Assembly: GCA_932294295.1 (NCBI GenBank)
Contig: OW028581.1
Coordinates: 10,623,526-10,687,525 of the forward strand
From: Alitta virens
Taxonomy: Eukaryota; Annelida; Polychaeta; Phyllodocida; Nereididae
DNA length: 64,000 nucleotides
Reading direction: 5' to 3'
Under the pieces are notes generated by a model. It made no database searches. It saw nothing but the letters and a program-made list of their open reading frames with translations, and was not told where the DNA came from. The translations under genes and the position numbers were made by a program. Below, piece after piece: positions 40,702 through 54,110 of this stretch (the stretch's first letter is position 1; every line of letters begins with the position of its first letter).

Positions 40702-43700
40702 AAACTTTAATCAACTCAGAATAATCAAACTCAATGTTCGATCATACAAATCAGAATAGTTAGACTCAATGCTTGATCAGGTCAAAATAGTTACACTCAA
40801 TGTTGAATTAGCTCAGAATAGTCATACTCAAACTTTAATCTACTCAGAATAATGAAACTCAATGTTTGATCATTCAAATCAGAATAGTTTGACTCAATGT
40901 TTGATGAGGTCAAATTAGTCTGACTCAATGTTGAATTAGCTCAGAATAGTTATACTCAAACTTTAATCAATTCAGAATAATCAAACTCAATGTTCGATCA
41001 TTCAAATCAGAATAGTTTGACATAATGTTTGATGAGGTCAAAATAGTCTGACTCAATGTTGAATTAGCTCAGAATAGTTATACTCAAACTTTAATCAACT
41101 CAGAATAATCAAACTCAATGTTCGATCATTCAAATCAGAATAGTTTGACTCAATGTTTGATCAGGTCAAAATAGTCAGACTCAATGTTGAATTAGCTCAG
41201 AATAGTTATACTCAAACTTTAATCAATTCAGAATAATCAAACTCAATGTTCGATCATTCAAATCACAATAGTTTGACTAAATGTTTGATGAGGTCAAAAT
41301 AGTCTGACTCAATGTTGAATTGGCTCAGAATAGTTATACTCAAACTTTAATTAACTCAGAATAATCAAACTCAACGATCGACCATTTTAATCTGAATAGT
41401 TTGACTCAAAGTTTGATCAGGTCTAAATAGTCAGACTCAATGATGAATTATCTCAGAATAGTTATACTCAAACTTTAATCAACTCAGAATAATCAAACTC
41501 AATGTTCGATCATTCAAATCAGAATAGTTTGACTCAATGTTTGATGAGGTCAAAATTGTCTGACTCAATGTTGAATTAGCTCAGAATAGTTATACTCAAA
41601 CTTTAATCAACTCAGAATAATCAAGCTCAATGTTCGATCATTCAAATCAGAATGGTTTGACTCAATGTTTGATCAGGTCAAAATAGTCAGACTCAATGTT
41701 GAATTAGCTCAGAATAGTCATACTCAAACTTTAATCAACTCAGCATAATCAAACTCAATGTTCGATCATTCAAATCAGAATAGTTTGACTCAATGTTTGA
41801 TCAGGTCAAATTAGTCTGACTCAATGTTGAATTAGCTCAGAATAGTTATACTCAAACTTTAATCAATTCAGAATAATCAAACTCAATGTTCGATCATTCA
41901 AATCAGAATAGTTTGACTGAATGTTTGATGAGGTCAAAATAGTCTGACTCAATGTTGAATTAGCTCAGAATAGTTATACTCAAACTTTAATTAACTCAGA
42001 ATAATCAAACTCAATGATCGACCATTTTAATCGGAATAGTTTGACTCAATGTTTGATCAGGTCAAAATAGTCAGACTCAATGATGAATTATCTCAGAATA
42101 GTTATACTCAAACTTTAATCTACTCAGAATAATCAAACTCAATGTTCGATCATACAAATCAGAATAGTTTCACTCAATGTTTGATCAGGTCAAAATAGTC
42201 AGACTCAATGTTGAATTAGCTCAGAATAGTCAAACTCAAACTTTAATCTACTCAGAATAATCAAGCTCAATGTTCGATCATACAAATCAGAATAGTTTGA
42301 CTCAATGTTTGATCATGTCAAAATAGTCAGACTCAATGTTGAATTAGCTCAGAATAGTCATACTCAAACTTTAATCTACTCAGAATAATCAAACTCAATG
42401 TTCGATCATTCAAATCAGAATAGTTTAACTCAATGTTTGATCAGGTCAAAATAGTCTGACTCAATGTTGAATTAGCTCAGAATAGTTATACTCAAACTTT
42501 AATCAACTCAGAATAATCAAACTCAATGTTCGATCATTCAAATCAGAATAGTTTGACTCAATGTTTGATCAGGTCAAAATAGTCTGACTCAATGTTGAAT
42601 TAGCTCAGAATAGTTATACTCAAACTTTAATCAACTCAGAATAATCAAACTCAATGTTCGATCATACAAATCAGAATAGTTTCACTCAATGTTTGATCAG
42701 GTCAAAATAGTCAGACTCAATGTTGAATTAGCTCAGAATAGTCAAACTCAAACTTTAATCTACTCAGAATAATCAAACTCAATGTTCGATCATTCAAATC
42801 AGAATAGTTTGACTCAATGTTTGATGAGGTCAAAATAGTCTGACTAAATGTTGAATTAGCTCAGAATAGTTATACTCAAACTTTAATCAACGCAGAATAA
42901 TCAAACTCAATGTTCGATCATTCAAATCAGAATAGTTTGACTCAATGTTTGATCAGGTCAAAATAGTCAGACTCAATGCTGAATTAGCTCAGAATAGTTA
43001 TACTCAAACTTTAATTAACTCAGAATAATCAAACTCAATGATCGACCATTTTAATCAGAATAGTTTGACTCAATGTTTGAAGAAGTCAAAATAGTCAGAC
43101 TCAATGATGAATTATCTCAGAATAGTTATACTCAAACTTTAATCAACTCAGAATAATCAAACTCAATGTTCGATCATACAAATCAGAATAGTTTGACTCA
43201 ATGTTTGATCATGTCAAAATAGTCAGACTCAATGTTGAATTAGCTCAGAATAGTCATACTCAAACTTTAATCTACTCAGAATAATCAAACTCAATGTTCG
43301 ATCATTCAAATCAGAATAGTTTGACTCAATGTTTGATAAGGTCAAAATAGTCTGACTCAATGTTGAATTAGCTCAGAATAGTTATACTCAAACTTTAATC
43401 AACTCAGAATAATCAAACTAAATGTTCGATCATTCAAATCAGAATAGTTTGACTCAATGTTTGATGAGGTCAAAATAGTCAGACTCAATGTTGAATTAGC
43501 TCAGAATAGTTATACTCAAACTTTAGTCAACTCAGAATAACCAAGCTCAATGTTCGATCATTCAAATCAGAATAGTTTGACTCAATGTTTGATCAGGTCA
43601 AAATAGTCAGACTCAATGTTGAATTAGCTCAGAATAGTTATAGTCAAACTTTAATCAATTCAGAATAATCAAACTCAATGTTCGATCATTCAAATCAGAA

Positions 43701-43901
43701 TAGTTTGACTCAATGTTTGATCAGGTCAAAATAGTCTGACTCAATGTTGAATTAGCTCAGAATAGTTATACTCAAACTTTAATCAACTCAGAATAATCAA
43801 ACTCAATGTTCGATCATTCAAATCAGAATAGTTTGACTCAATGTTTGATCAGGTCAAAATAGTCTGACTCAATGTTGAATTAGCTCAGAATAGTCAAACT
43901 C

Positions 43902-44027
43902 AAACTTTAATCTACTCAGAATAATCAAGCTCAATGTTCACATACAAATCAGAATAGTTTGACTCAATGTTTGATCATGTCAAAATAGTCAGACTCAATG
44001 TTGAATTAGCTCAGAATAGTCATACTC
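43902..44027 (+). repeat. 126-bp monomer, 2-nt deletion (copy 1)
   Basis: TGTTCACATAC where the class normally reads TGTTCGATCATAC, two bases lost near 43941. The deletion removes the monomer's CpG and its TCGA site. The same allele is present in copy 2, 4,094 bases downstream. Confidence 0.93.
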
Positions 44028-44113
44028 AATCTTTAATCTACTCAGAATAATCAAACTCAATGTTCGATCATTCAAATCAGAATAGTTTGACTCAATGTTT
44101 GATCATGTCAAAA

Positions 44114-47100
44114 TAGTCAGACTCAATGTTGAATTAGCTCAGAATAGTTTTACTCAAACTTTAATCAACTCAGAATAATCAAACTCAATGTTCGATCATT
44201 CAAATCAGAATAGTTTGACTCAATGTTTGAATAGTTCAAAATAGTCAGACTCAAAGTTGCATTAGCTCAGAATAGTCATACTCAAACTTTAATCAACTCA
44301 GAATAATCAAACTCAATGTTCGATCATTCAAATCAGAATAGTTTGACATAATGTTTGATGAGGTCAAAATAGTCTGACTCAATGTTGAATTAGCTCAGAA
44401 TAGTTATACTCAAACTTTAATCAACTCAGAATAATCAAACTCAATGTTCGATCATTCAAATCAGAATAGTTTGACTCAATGTTTGATCAGGTCAAAAGAG
44501 TCAGACTCAATGTTGAATTAGCTCAGAATAGTTATACTCAAACTTTAATCAATTCAGAATAATCAAACTCAATGTTCGATCATTCAAATCACAATAGTTT
44601 GACTAAATGTTTGATGAGGTCAAAATAGTCTGACTCAATGTTGAATTGGCTCAGAATAGTTATTCTCAAACTTTAATTAACTCAGAATAATCAAACTCAA
44701 CGATCGACCATTTTAATCTGAATAGTTTGACTCAAAGTTTGATCAGGTCTAAATAGTCAGACTCAATGATGAATTATCTCAGAATAGTTATACTCAAACT
44801 TTAATCAACTCAGAATAATCAAACTCAATGTTCGATCATACAAATCAGAATAGTTAGACTCAATGCTTGATCAGGTCAAAATAGTTACACTCAATGTTGA
44901 ATTAGCTCAGAATAGTCATACTCAAACTTTAATCTACTCAGAATAATGAAACTCAATGTTTGATCATTCAAATCAGAATAGTTTGACTCAATGTTTGATG
45001 AGGTCAAATTAGTCTGACTCAATGTTGAATTAGCTCAGAATAGTTATACTCAAACTTTAATCAATTCAGAATAATCAAACTCAATGTTCGATCATTCAAA
45101 TCAGAATAGTTTGACATAATGTTTGATGAGGTCAAAATAGTCTGACTCAATGTTGAATTAGCTCAGAATAGTTATACTCAAACTTTAATCAACTCAGAAT
45201 AATCAAACTCAATGTTCGATCATTCAAATCAGAATAGTTTGACTCAATGTTTGATCAGGTCAAAATAGTCAGACTCAATGTTGAATTAGCTCAGAATAGT
45301 TATACTCAAACTTTAATCAATTCAGAATAATCAAACTCAATGTTCGATCATTCAAATCACAATAGTTTGACTAAATGTTTGATGAGGTCAAAATAGTCTG
45401 ACTCAATGTTGAATTGGCTCAGAATAGTTATACTCAAACTTTAATTAACTCAGAATAATCAAACTCAACGATCGACCATTTTAATCTGAATAGTTTGACT
45501 CAAAGTTTGATCAGGTCTAAATAGTCAGACTCAATGATGAATTATCTCAGAATAGTTATACTCAAACTTTAATCAACTCAGAATAATCAAACTCAATGTT
45601 CGATCATTCAAATCAGAATAGTTTGACTCAATGTTTGATGAGGTCAAAATTGTCTGACTCAATGTTGAATTAGCTCAGAATAGTTATACTCAAACTTTAA
45701 TCAACTCAGAATAATCAAGCTCAATGTTCGATCATTCAAATCAGAATGGTTTGACTCAATGTTTGATCAGGTCAAAATAGTCAGACTCAATGTTGAATTA
45801 GCTCAGAATAGTCATACTCAAACTTTAATCAACTCAGCATAATCAAACTCAATGTTCGATCATTCAAATCAGAATAGTTTGACTCAATGTTTGATCAGGT
45901 CAAATTAGTCTGACTCAATGTTGAATTAGCTCAGAATAGTTATACTCAAACTTTAATCAATTCAGAATAATCAAACTCAATGTTCGATCATTCAAATCAG
46001 AATAGTTTGACTGAATGTTTGATGAGGTCAAAATAGTCTGACTCAATGTTGAATTAGCTCAGAATAGTTATACTCAAACTTTAATTAACTCAGAATAATC
46101 AAACTCAATGATCGACCATTTTAATCGGAATAGTTTGACTCAATGTTTGATCAGGTCAAAATAGTCAGACTCAATGATGAATTATCTCAGAATAGTTATA
46201 CTCAAACTTTAATCTACTCAGAATAATCAAACTCAATGTTCGATCATACAAATCAGAATAGTTTCACTCAATGTTTGATCAGGTCAAAATAGTCAGACTC
46301 AATGTTGAATTAGCTCAGAATAGTCAAACTCAAACTTTAATCTACTCAGAATAATCAAGCTCAATGTTCGATCATACAAATCAGAATAGTTTGACTCAAT
46401 GTTTGATCATGTCAAAATAGTCAGACTCAATGTTGAATTAGCTCAGAATAGTCATACTCAAACTTTAATCTACTCAGAATAATCAAACTCAATGTTCGAT
46501 CATTCAAATCAGAATAGTTTAACTCAATGTTTGATCAGGTCAAAATAGTCTGACTCAATGTTGAATTAGCTCAGAATAGTTATACTCAAACTTTAATCAA
46601 CTCAGAATAATCAAACTCAATGTTCGATCATTCAAATCAGAATAGTTTGACTCAATGTTTGATCAGGTCAAAATAGTCTGACTCAATGTTGAATTAGCTC
46701 AGAATAGTTATACTCAAACTTTAATCAACTCAGAATAATCAAACTCAATGTTCGATCATACAAATCAGAATAGTTTCACTCAATGTTTGATCAGGTCAAA
46801 ATAGTCAGACTCAATGTTGAATTAGCTCAGAATAGTCAAACTCAAACTTTAATCTACTCAGAATAATCAAACTCAATGTTCGATCATTCAAATCAGAATA
46901 GTTTGACTCAATGTTTGATGAGGTCAAAATAGTCTGACTAAATGTTGAATTAGCTCAGAATAGTTATACTCAAACTTTAATCAACGCAGAATAATCAAAC
47001 TCAATGTTCGATCATTCAAATCAGAATAGTTTGACTCAATGTTTGATCAGGTCAAAATAGTCAGACTCAATGCTGAATTAGCTCAGAATAGTTATACTCA

Positions 47101-48207
47101 AACTTTAATTAACTCAGAATAATCAAACTCAATGATCGACCATTTTAATCAGAATAGTTTGACTCAATGTTTGAAGAAGTCAAAATAGTCAGACTCAATG
47201 ATGAATTATCTCAGAATAGTTATACTCAAACTTTAATCAACTCAGAATAATCAAACTCAATGTTCGATCATACAAATCAGAATAGTTTGACTCAATGTTT
47301 GATCATGTCAAAATAGTCAGACTCAATGTTGAATTAGCTCAGAATAGTCATACTCAAACTTTAATCTACTCAGAATAATCAAACTCAATGTTCGATCATT
47401 CAAATCAGAATAGTTTGACTCAATGTTTGATAAGGTCAAAATAGTCTGACTCAATGTTGAATTAGCTCAGAATAGTTATACTCAAACTTTAATCAACTCA
47501 GAATAATCAAACTAAATGTTCGATCATTCAAATCAGAATAGTTTGACTCAATGTTTGATGAGGTCAAAATAGTCAGACTCAATGTTGAATTAGCTCAGAA
47601 TAGTTATACTCAAACTTTAGTCAACTCAGAATAACCAAGCTCAATGTTCGATCATTCAAATCAGAATAGTTTGACTCAATGTTTGATCAGGTCAAAATAG
47701 TCAGACTCAATGTTGAATTAGCTCAGAATAGTTATAGTCAAACTTTAATCAATTCAGAATAATCAAACTCAATGTTCGATCATTCAAATCAGAATAGTTT
47801 GACTCAATGTTTGATCAGGTCAAAATAGTCTGACTCAATGTTGAATTAGCTCAGAATAGTTATACTCAAACTTTAATCAACTCAGAATAATCAAACTCAA
47901 TGTTCGATCATTCAAATCAGAATAGTTTGACTCAATGTTTGATCAGGTCAAAATAGTCTGACTCAATGTTGAATTAGCTCAGAATAGTCAAACTCAAACT
48001 TTAATCTACTCAGAATAATCAAGCTCAATGTTCACATACAAATCAGAATAGTTTGACTCAATGTTTGATCATGTCAAAATAGTCAGACTCAATGTTGAAT
48101 TAGCTCAGAATAGTCATACTCAATCTTTAATCTACTCAGAATAATCAAACTCAATGTTCGATCATTCAAATCAGAATAGTTTGACTCAATGTTTGATCAT
48201 GTCAAAA
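44114..48207 (+). repeat. 32-monomer tandem duplication, copy 2 (4,094 bp)
   Basis: Second copy. I saw no difference from copy 1 in the markers compared. Beyond about 48242 it continues as a counterpart of 35.3 kb onward, which is what the original flank of copy 1 would have been before the duplication. Confidence 0.92.
47996..48121 (+). repeat. 126-bp monomer, 2-nt deletion (copy 2)
   Basis: Identical 2-nt deletion (TTCACATAC at 48031) as in the monomer at 43902, confirming that the 4,094-bp unit was copied after the deletion arose. Confidence 0.93.
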
Positions 48208-50939
48208 TAGTCAGACTCAATGTTGAATTAGCTCAGAATAGTCATACTCAAACTTTAATCTACTCAGAATAATCAAACTCAATGTTCGATCATTCAAATC
48301 AGAATAGTTTGACTCAATGTTTGATCAGGTCAAAATAGTCTGACTCAATGTTGAATTAGCTCAGAATAGTTATACTCAAACTTTAATCAACTCAGAATAA
48401 TCAAACTCAATGTTCGATCATTCAAATCAGAATGGTTTGACTCAATGTTTGATCAGGTCAAAATAGTCAGACTCAATGTTGAATTATCTCAGAATAGTTA
48501 TACTCAAACTTTAATCAACTCAGAATAATCAAACTCAATGTTCGATCATTCAAATCAGAATAGTTTGACTCAATGTTTGATCAGGTCAAAATAGTCAGAC
48601 TCAATGTTGAATTAGCTCAGAATAGTCATACTCAAACTTTAATTTACTCAGAATAATCAAACTCAATGTTCGATCATTCAAATCAGAATAGTTTGACTGA
48701 ATGTTTGATGAGGTCAAAATAGTCTGACTCAATGTTGAATTAGCTCAGAATAGTTTTACTCAAACTTTAATCAACTCAGAATAATCAAACTCAATGTTTG
48801 ATCATTCAAATCAGAATGGTTTGGCTCAATGTTTGATCAGGTCAAAATAGTCAGACTGAATGTTGAATTAGCTCAGAATAGTCATACTCAAACTTTAATC
48901 TACTCAGAATAATCAAACTCAATGTTCGATCATTCAAATCAGAATAGTTTGACTCAATGTTTGATCAGGTCAAAATAGTCAGACTCAATGTTGAATTAGC
49001 TCAGAATAGTCATACTCAAACTTTAATCTACTCAGAATAATCAAACTCAATGTTCGATCATTCAAATCAGAATAGTTTGACTGAATGTTTGATGAGGTCA
49101 AAATAGTCTGACTCAATGTTGAATTAGCTCAGAATAGTTATACTCAAACTTTAATCAACTCAGAATAATCAAACTCAATGTTCGACCATTCAAATCAGAA
49201 TAGTTTGACTCAATGTTTGATCAGGTCAAAATAGTCAGACTGAATGTTGAATTAGCTCAGAATAGTCATACTCAAACTTTAATCTACTCAGAATAATCAA
49301 ACTCAATGTTCGATCATTCAAATCAGAATAGTTTGACTCAATGTTTGATGAGGTCAAAATAGTCTGACTCAATGTTGAATTAGCTCAGAATAGTTATACT
49401 CAAACTTTAATCAATTCAGAATAATCAAACTCAATGTTCGATCATTCAAATCAGAATAGTTTGACTGAATGTTTGATGAGGTCAAAATAGTCTAACTCAA
49501 TGTTGAATTAGCTCAGAATAGTTATACTCAAACTTTAATTAACTCAGAATAATCAAACTCAATGATCGACCATTTTAATCAGAATAGTTTCACTCAATGT
49601 TTGATCAGGTCAAAATAGTCAGACTCAATGATGAATTATCTCAGAATAGTTATACTCAAACTTTAATCATCTCAGAATAATCAAACTCAATGTTCGATCA
49701 TACAAATCAGAATAGTTTCACTCAATGTTTGATCAGGTCAAAATAGTCAGACTCAATGTTGAATTAGCTCAGAATAGTTATACTCAAACTTTAATTAACT
49801 CAGAATAATCAAACTCAATGATCGACCATTTTAATCAGAATAGTTTGACTCAATGTTTGATGAGGTCAAAATAGTCTGACTCAATGTTGAATGAGCTCAG
49901 AATAGTTATACTCAAACTTTAATCAACTCAGAATAATCAAACTCAATGTTCGATCATTCAAATCAGAATAGTTTGACTCAATGTTTGATCAGGTCAAAAT
50001 AGTCAGACTCAATGCTGAATTAGCTCAGAATAGTTATACTCAAACTTTAATTAACTCAGAATAATCAAACTCAATGATCGACCATTTTAATCAGAGTAGT
50101 TTAACTCAATGTTTGATGAGGTCAAAATAGTCAGACTCAATGTTGAATTAGCTCAGAATAGTCAAACTCAAACTTTAATCTACTCAGAATAATCAAGCTC
50201 AATGTTCGATCATACAAATCAGAATAGTTTGACTCAATGTTTGATCATGTCAAAATAGTCAGACTCAATGTTGAATTAGCTCAGAATAGTCATACTCAAA
50301 CTTTAATCTACTCAGAATAATCAAACTCAATGTTCGATCATTCAAATCAGAATAGTTTGACTGAATGTTTGATGAGGTCAAAATTGTCTGACTCAATGTT
50401 GAATTAGCTCAGAATAGTCATACTCAAACTTTAATTAACTCAGAATAATCAAACTCAATGATCGACCATTTTAATCAGAATAGATTGACTCAATGTTTGA
50501 TCAGGTCAAAATAGTCAGACTCAATGATGAATTATCTCAGAATAGTTATACTCAAACTTTAATCAACTCAGAATAATCAAACTCAATGTTCGATCATACA
50601 AATCAGAATAGTTTCACTCAATGTTTGATCAGGTCAAAATAGTCAGACTCAATGTTGAATTAGCTCAGAATAGTCAAACTCAAACTTTAATCTACTCAGA
50701 ATAATCAAGCTCAATGTTCGATCATACAAATCAGAATAGTTTGACTCAATGTTTGATCATGTCAAAATAGTCAGACTCAATGTTGAATTAGCTCAGAATA
50801 GTCATAGTCAAACTTTAATCTACTCAGAATAATCAAACTCAATGTTCGATCATTCAAATCAGAATAGTTTGACTCAATGTTTGATCAGGTCAAAATAGTC
50901 TGACTCAATGTTGAATTAGCTCAGAATAGTTATACTCAA

Positions 50940-53900
50940 ACTTTAATCAACTCAGAATAATCAAACTCAATGTTCGATCATTCAAATCAGAATAGTTTGA
51001 CTCAATGTTTGAATAGGTCAAAATAGTCAGACTCAAAGTTGAATTAGCTCAGAATAGTCATACTCAAACTTTAATCAACTCAGAATAATCAAACTCAATG
51101 TTCGATCATTCAAATCAGAATAGTTTGACATAATGTTTGATGAGGTCAAAATAGTCTGACTCAATGTTGAATTAGCTCAGAATAGTTATACTCAAACTTT
51201 AATCAACTCAGAATAATCAAACTCAATGTTCGATCATTCAAATCAGAATAGTTTGACTCAATGTTTGATCAGGTCAAAATAGTCAGACTCAATGTTGAAT
51301 TAGCTCAGAATAGTTATACTCAAACTTTAATCAATTCAGAATAATCAAACTCAATGTTCGATCATTCAAATCACAATAGTTTGACTAAATGTTTGATGAG
51401 GTCAAAATAGCCTGACCCAATGTTGAATTGGCTCAGAATAGTTATACTCAAACTTTAATCAATTCAGAATAATCAAACTCAATGTTCGATCATTCAAATC
51501 AGAATAGTTTGACTGAATGTTTGATGAGGTCAAAATAGTCTGACTCAATGTTGAATTAGCTCAGAATAGTTATTCTCAAACTTTAATCAACTCAGAATAA
51601 TCAAACTCAATGTTCGACCATTCAAATCAGAATAGTTTGACTCAATGTTTGATCAGGTCAAAATAGTCAGACTCAATGTTGAATTAGCTCAGAATAGTCA
51701 TACTCAAACTTTAATCTACTCAGAATAATCAAACTCAATGTTCGATCATTCAAATCAGAATAGTTTGACATAATGTTTGATGAGGTCAAAATAGTCTGAC
51801 TCAATGTTGAATTAGCTCAGAATAGTTATACTCAAACTTTAATCAACTCAGAATAATCAAACTCAATGTTCGATCATTCAAATCAGAATAGTTTGACTCA
51901 ATGTTTGATCAGGTCAAAATAGTCAGACTCAATGTTGAATTAGCTCAGAATAGTTATACTCAAACTTTAATCAATTCAGAATAATCAAACTCAATGTTCG
52001 ATCATTCTAATCAGAATAGTTTGACTAAATGTTTGATGAGGTCAAAATAGTCTGACTCAATGTTGAATTGGCTCAGAATAGTTATACTCAAACTTTAATT
52101 AACTCAGAATAATCAAACTCAATGTTCGATCATACAAATCAGAATAGTTTCACTCAATGTTTGATCAGGTCAAAATAGTCAGACTCAATGTTGAATTAGC
52201 TCAGAATAGTTATACTCAAACTTTAATTAACTCAGAATAATCAAACTCAATGATCGACCATTTTAATCAGAATAGTTTGACTCAATGTTTGATGAGGTCA
52301 AAATAGTCTGACTCAATGTTGAATGAGCTCAGAATAGTTATACTCAAACTTTAATCAACTCAGAATAATCAAACTCAATGTTCGATCATTCAAATCAGAA
52401 TAGTTTGACTTAATGTTTGATCAGGTCAAAATAGTCAGACTCAATGTTGAATTAGCTCAGAATAGTTATACTCAAACTTTAATTAACTCAGAATAATCAA
52501 ACTCAATGTTCGATCATTCAAATCAGAATAGTTTGACTCAATGTTTGATCAGGTCAAAATAGTCAGACTCAATGTTGAATTAGCTCAGAATAGTTTTACT
52601 CAAACTTTAATCAACTCAGAATAATCAAACTCAATGTTCGATCATTCAAATCAGAATAGTTTGACTCAATGTTTGAATAGTTCAAAATAGTCAGACTCAA
52701 AGTTGCATTAGCTCAGAATAGTCATACTCAAACTTTAATCAACTCAGAATAATCAAACTCAATGTTCGATCATTCAAATCAGAATAGTTTGACATAATGT
52801 TTGATGAGGTCAAAATAGTCTGACTCAATGTTGAATTAGCTCAGAATAGTTATACTCAAACTTTAATCAACTCAGAATAATCAAACTCAATGTTCGATCA
52901 TTCAAATCAGAATAGTTTGACTCAATGTTTGATCAGGTCAAAAGAGTCAGACTCAATGTTGAATTAGCTCAGAATAGTTATACTCAAACTTTAATCAATT
53001 CAGAATAATCAAACTCAATGTTCGATCATTCAAATCACAATAGTTTGACTAAATGTTTGATGAGGTCAAAATAGTCTGACTCAATGTTGAATTGGCTCAG
53101 AATAGTTATACTCAAACTTTAATCAATTCAGAATAATCAAACTCAATGTTCGATCATTCAAATCAGAATAGTTTGACTGAATGTTTGATGAGGTCAAAAT
53201 AGTCTGACTCAATGTTGAATTAGCTCAGAATAGTTATTCTCAAACTTTAATCAACTCAGAATAATCAAACTCAATGTTCGACCATTCAAATCAGAATAGT
53301 TTGACTCAATGTTTGATCAGGTCAAAATAGTCAGACTCAATGTTGAATTAGCTCAGAATAGTCATACTCAAACTTTAATCTACTCAGAATAATCAAACTC
53401 AATGTTCGATCATTCAAATCAGAATAGTTTGACATAATGTTTGATGAGGTCAAAATAGTCTGACTCAATGTTGAATTAGCTCAGAATAGTTATACTCAAA
53501 CTTTAATCAACTCAGAATAATCAAACTCAATGTTCGATCATTCAAATCAGAATAGTTTGACTCAATGTTTGATCAGGTCAAAATAGTCAGACTCAATGTT
53601 GAATTAGCTCAGAATAGTTATACTCAAACTTTAATCAATTCAGAATAATCAAACTCAATGTTCGATCATTCTAATCAGAATAGTTTGACTAAATGTTTGA
53701 TGAGGTCAAAATAGTCTGACTCAATGTTGAATTGGCTCAGAATAGTTATACTCAAACTTTAATTAACTCAGAATAATCAAACTCAATGTTCGATCATACA
53801 AATCAGAATAGTTTCACTCAATGTTTGATCAGGTCAAAATAGTCAGACTCAATGTTGAATTAGCTCAGAATAGTTATACTCAAACTTTAATTAACTCAGA

Positions 53901-54110
53901 ATAATCAAACTCAATGATCGACCATTTTAATCAGAATAGTTTGACTCAATGTTTGATGAGGTCAAAATAGTCTGACTCAATGTTGAATGAGCTCAGAATA
54001 GTTATACTCAAACTTTAATCAACTCAGAATAATCAAACTCAATGTTCGATCATTCAAATCAGAATAGTTTGACTTAATGTTTGATCAGGTCAAAATAGTC
54101 AGACTCAATG
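50940..54110 (+). repeat. 13-monomer (1,664 bp) tandem-type duplication
   Basis: About 50.94-52.45 kb and 52.60-54.11 kb correspond at an offset of 1,664 bases. Markers are GAATAG plus CAAAGTTG near 51011/52675, GACTTAATG 52407/54071 and the ATTCTCAAAC monomers. The copies are less alike at the start (AGGTC against AGTTC, TTGAATT against TTGCATT), and both descend from a segment like 38.0-39.5 kb. They part at GTTGAATTAG against GCTGAATTAG near 52447/54111. Confidence 0.8.

Larger units (their letters stand above)
40013..44113 (+). repeat. 32-monomer tandem duplication, copy 1 (4,094 bp)
   Basis: Adjacent duplicate of the next block at an offset of 4,094 bases (32 x 128 minus 2). Markers are GAATAGTTC (40135/44229), TCAACGATCG (40603/44697), TCGGAATAG (42031/46125) and the 2-nt-deleted TTCACATAC (43937/48031). 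The junction falls inside 44107-44148, where copies cannot be told apart: the left mismatch is at 40012/44106 and the right mismatch at 44149/48243. The block combines monomers resembling 38-41 kb with a copy of 32.5-35.3 kb. Confidence 0.92.
32530..52450 (+). repeat. Dispersed ~7 kb duplication: 32.53-39.53 kb vs 45.59-52.45 kb
   Basis: The stretch 32.53-39.53 kb recurs at 45.59-52.45 kb, with an offset of 13,054 bases up to about 48.0 kb (TCGGAATAG 33071/46125) and 12,924 afterwards. The second offset is shown by TTTGGCTC 35896/48820, TAGATTGAC 37557/50481, ACCCAATG 38491/51415 and TTGACTTAATG 39481/52405. The step of 130 bases is one whole missing monomer (34.93-35.06 kb has no counterpart) plus the 2-nt deletion near 48035. 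The same segment, to 35.3 kb only, also appears at 41.49-44.1 kb. After 52.45 kb the relationship shifts by three monomers. Confidence 0.87.
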
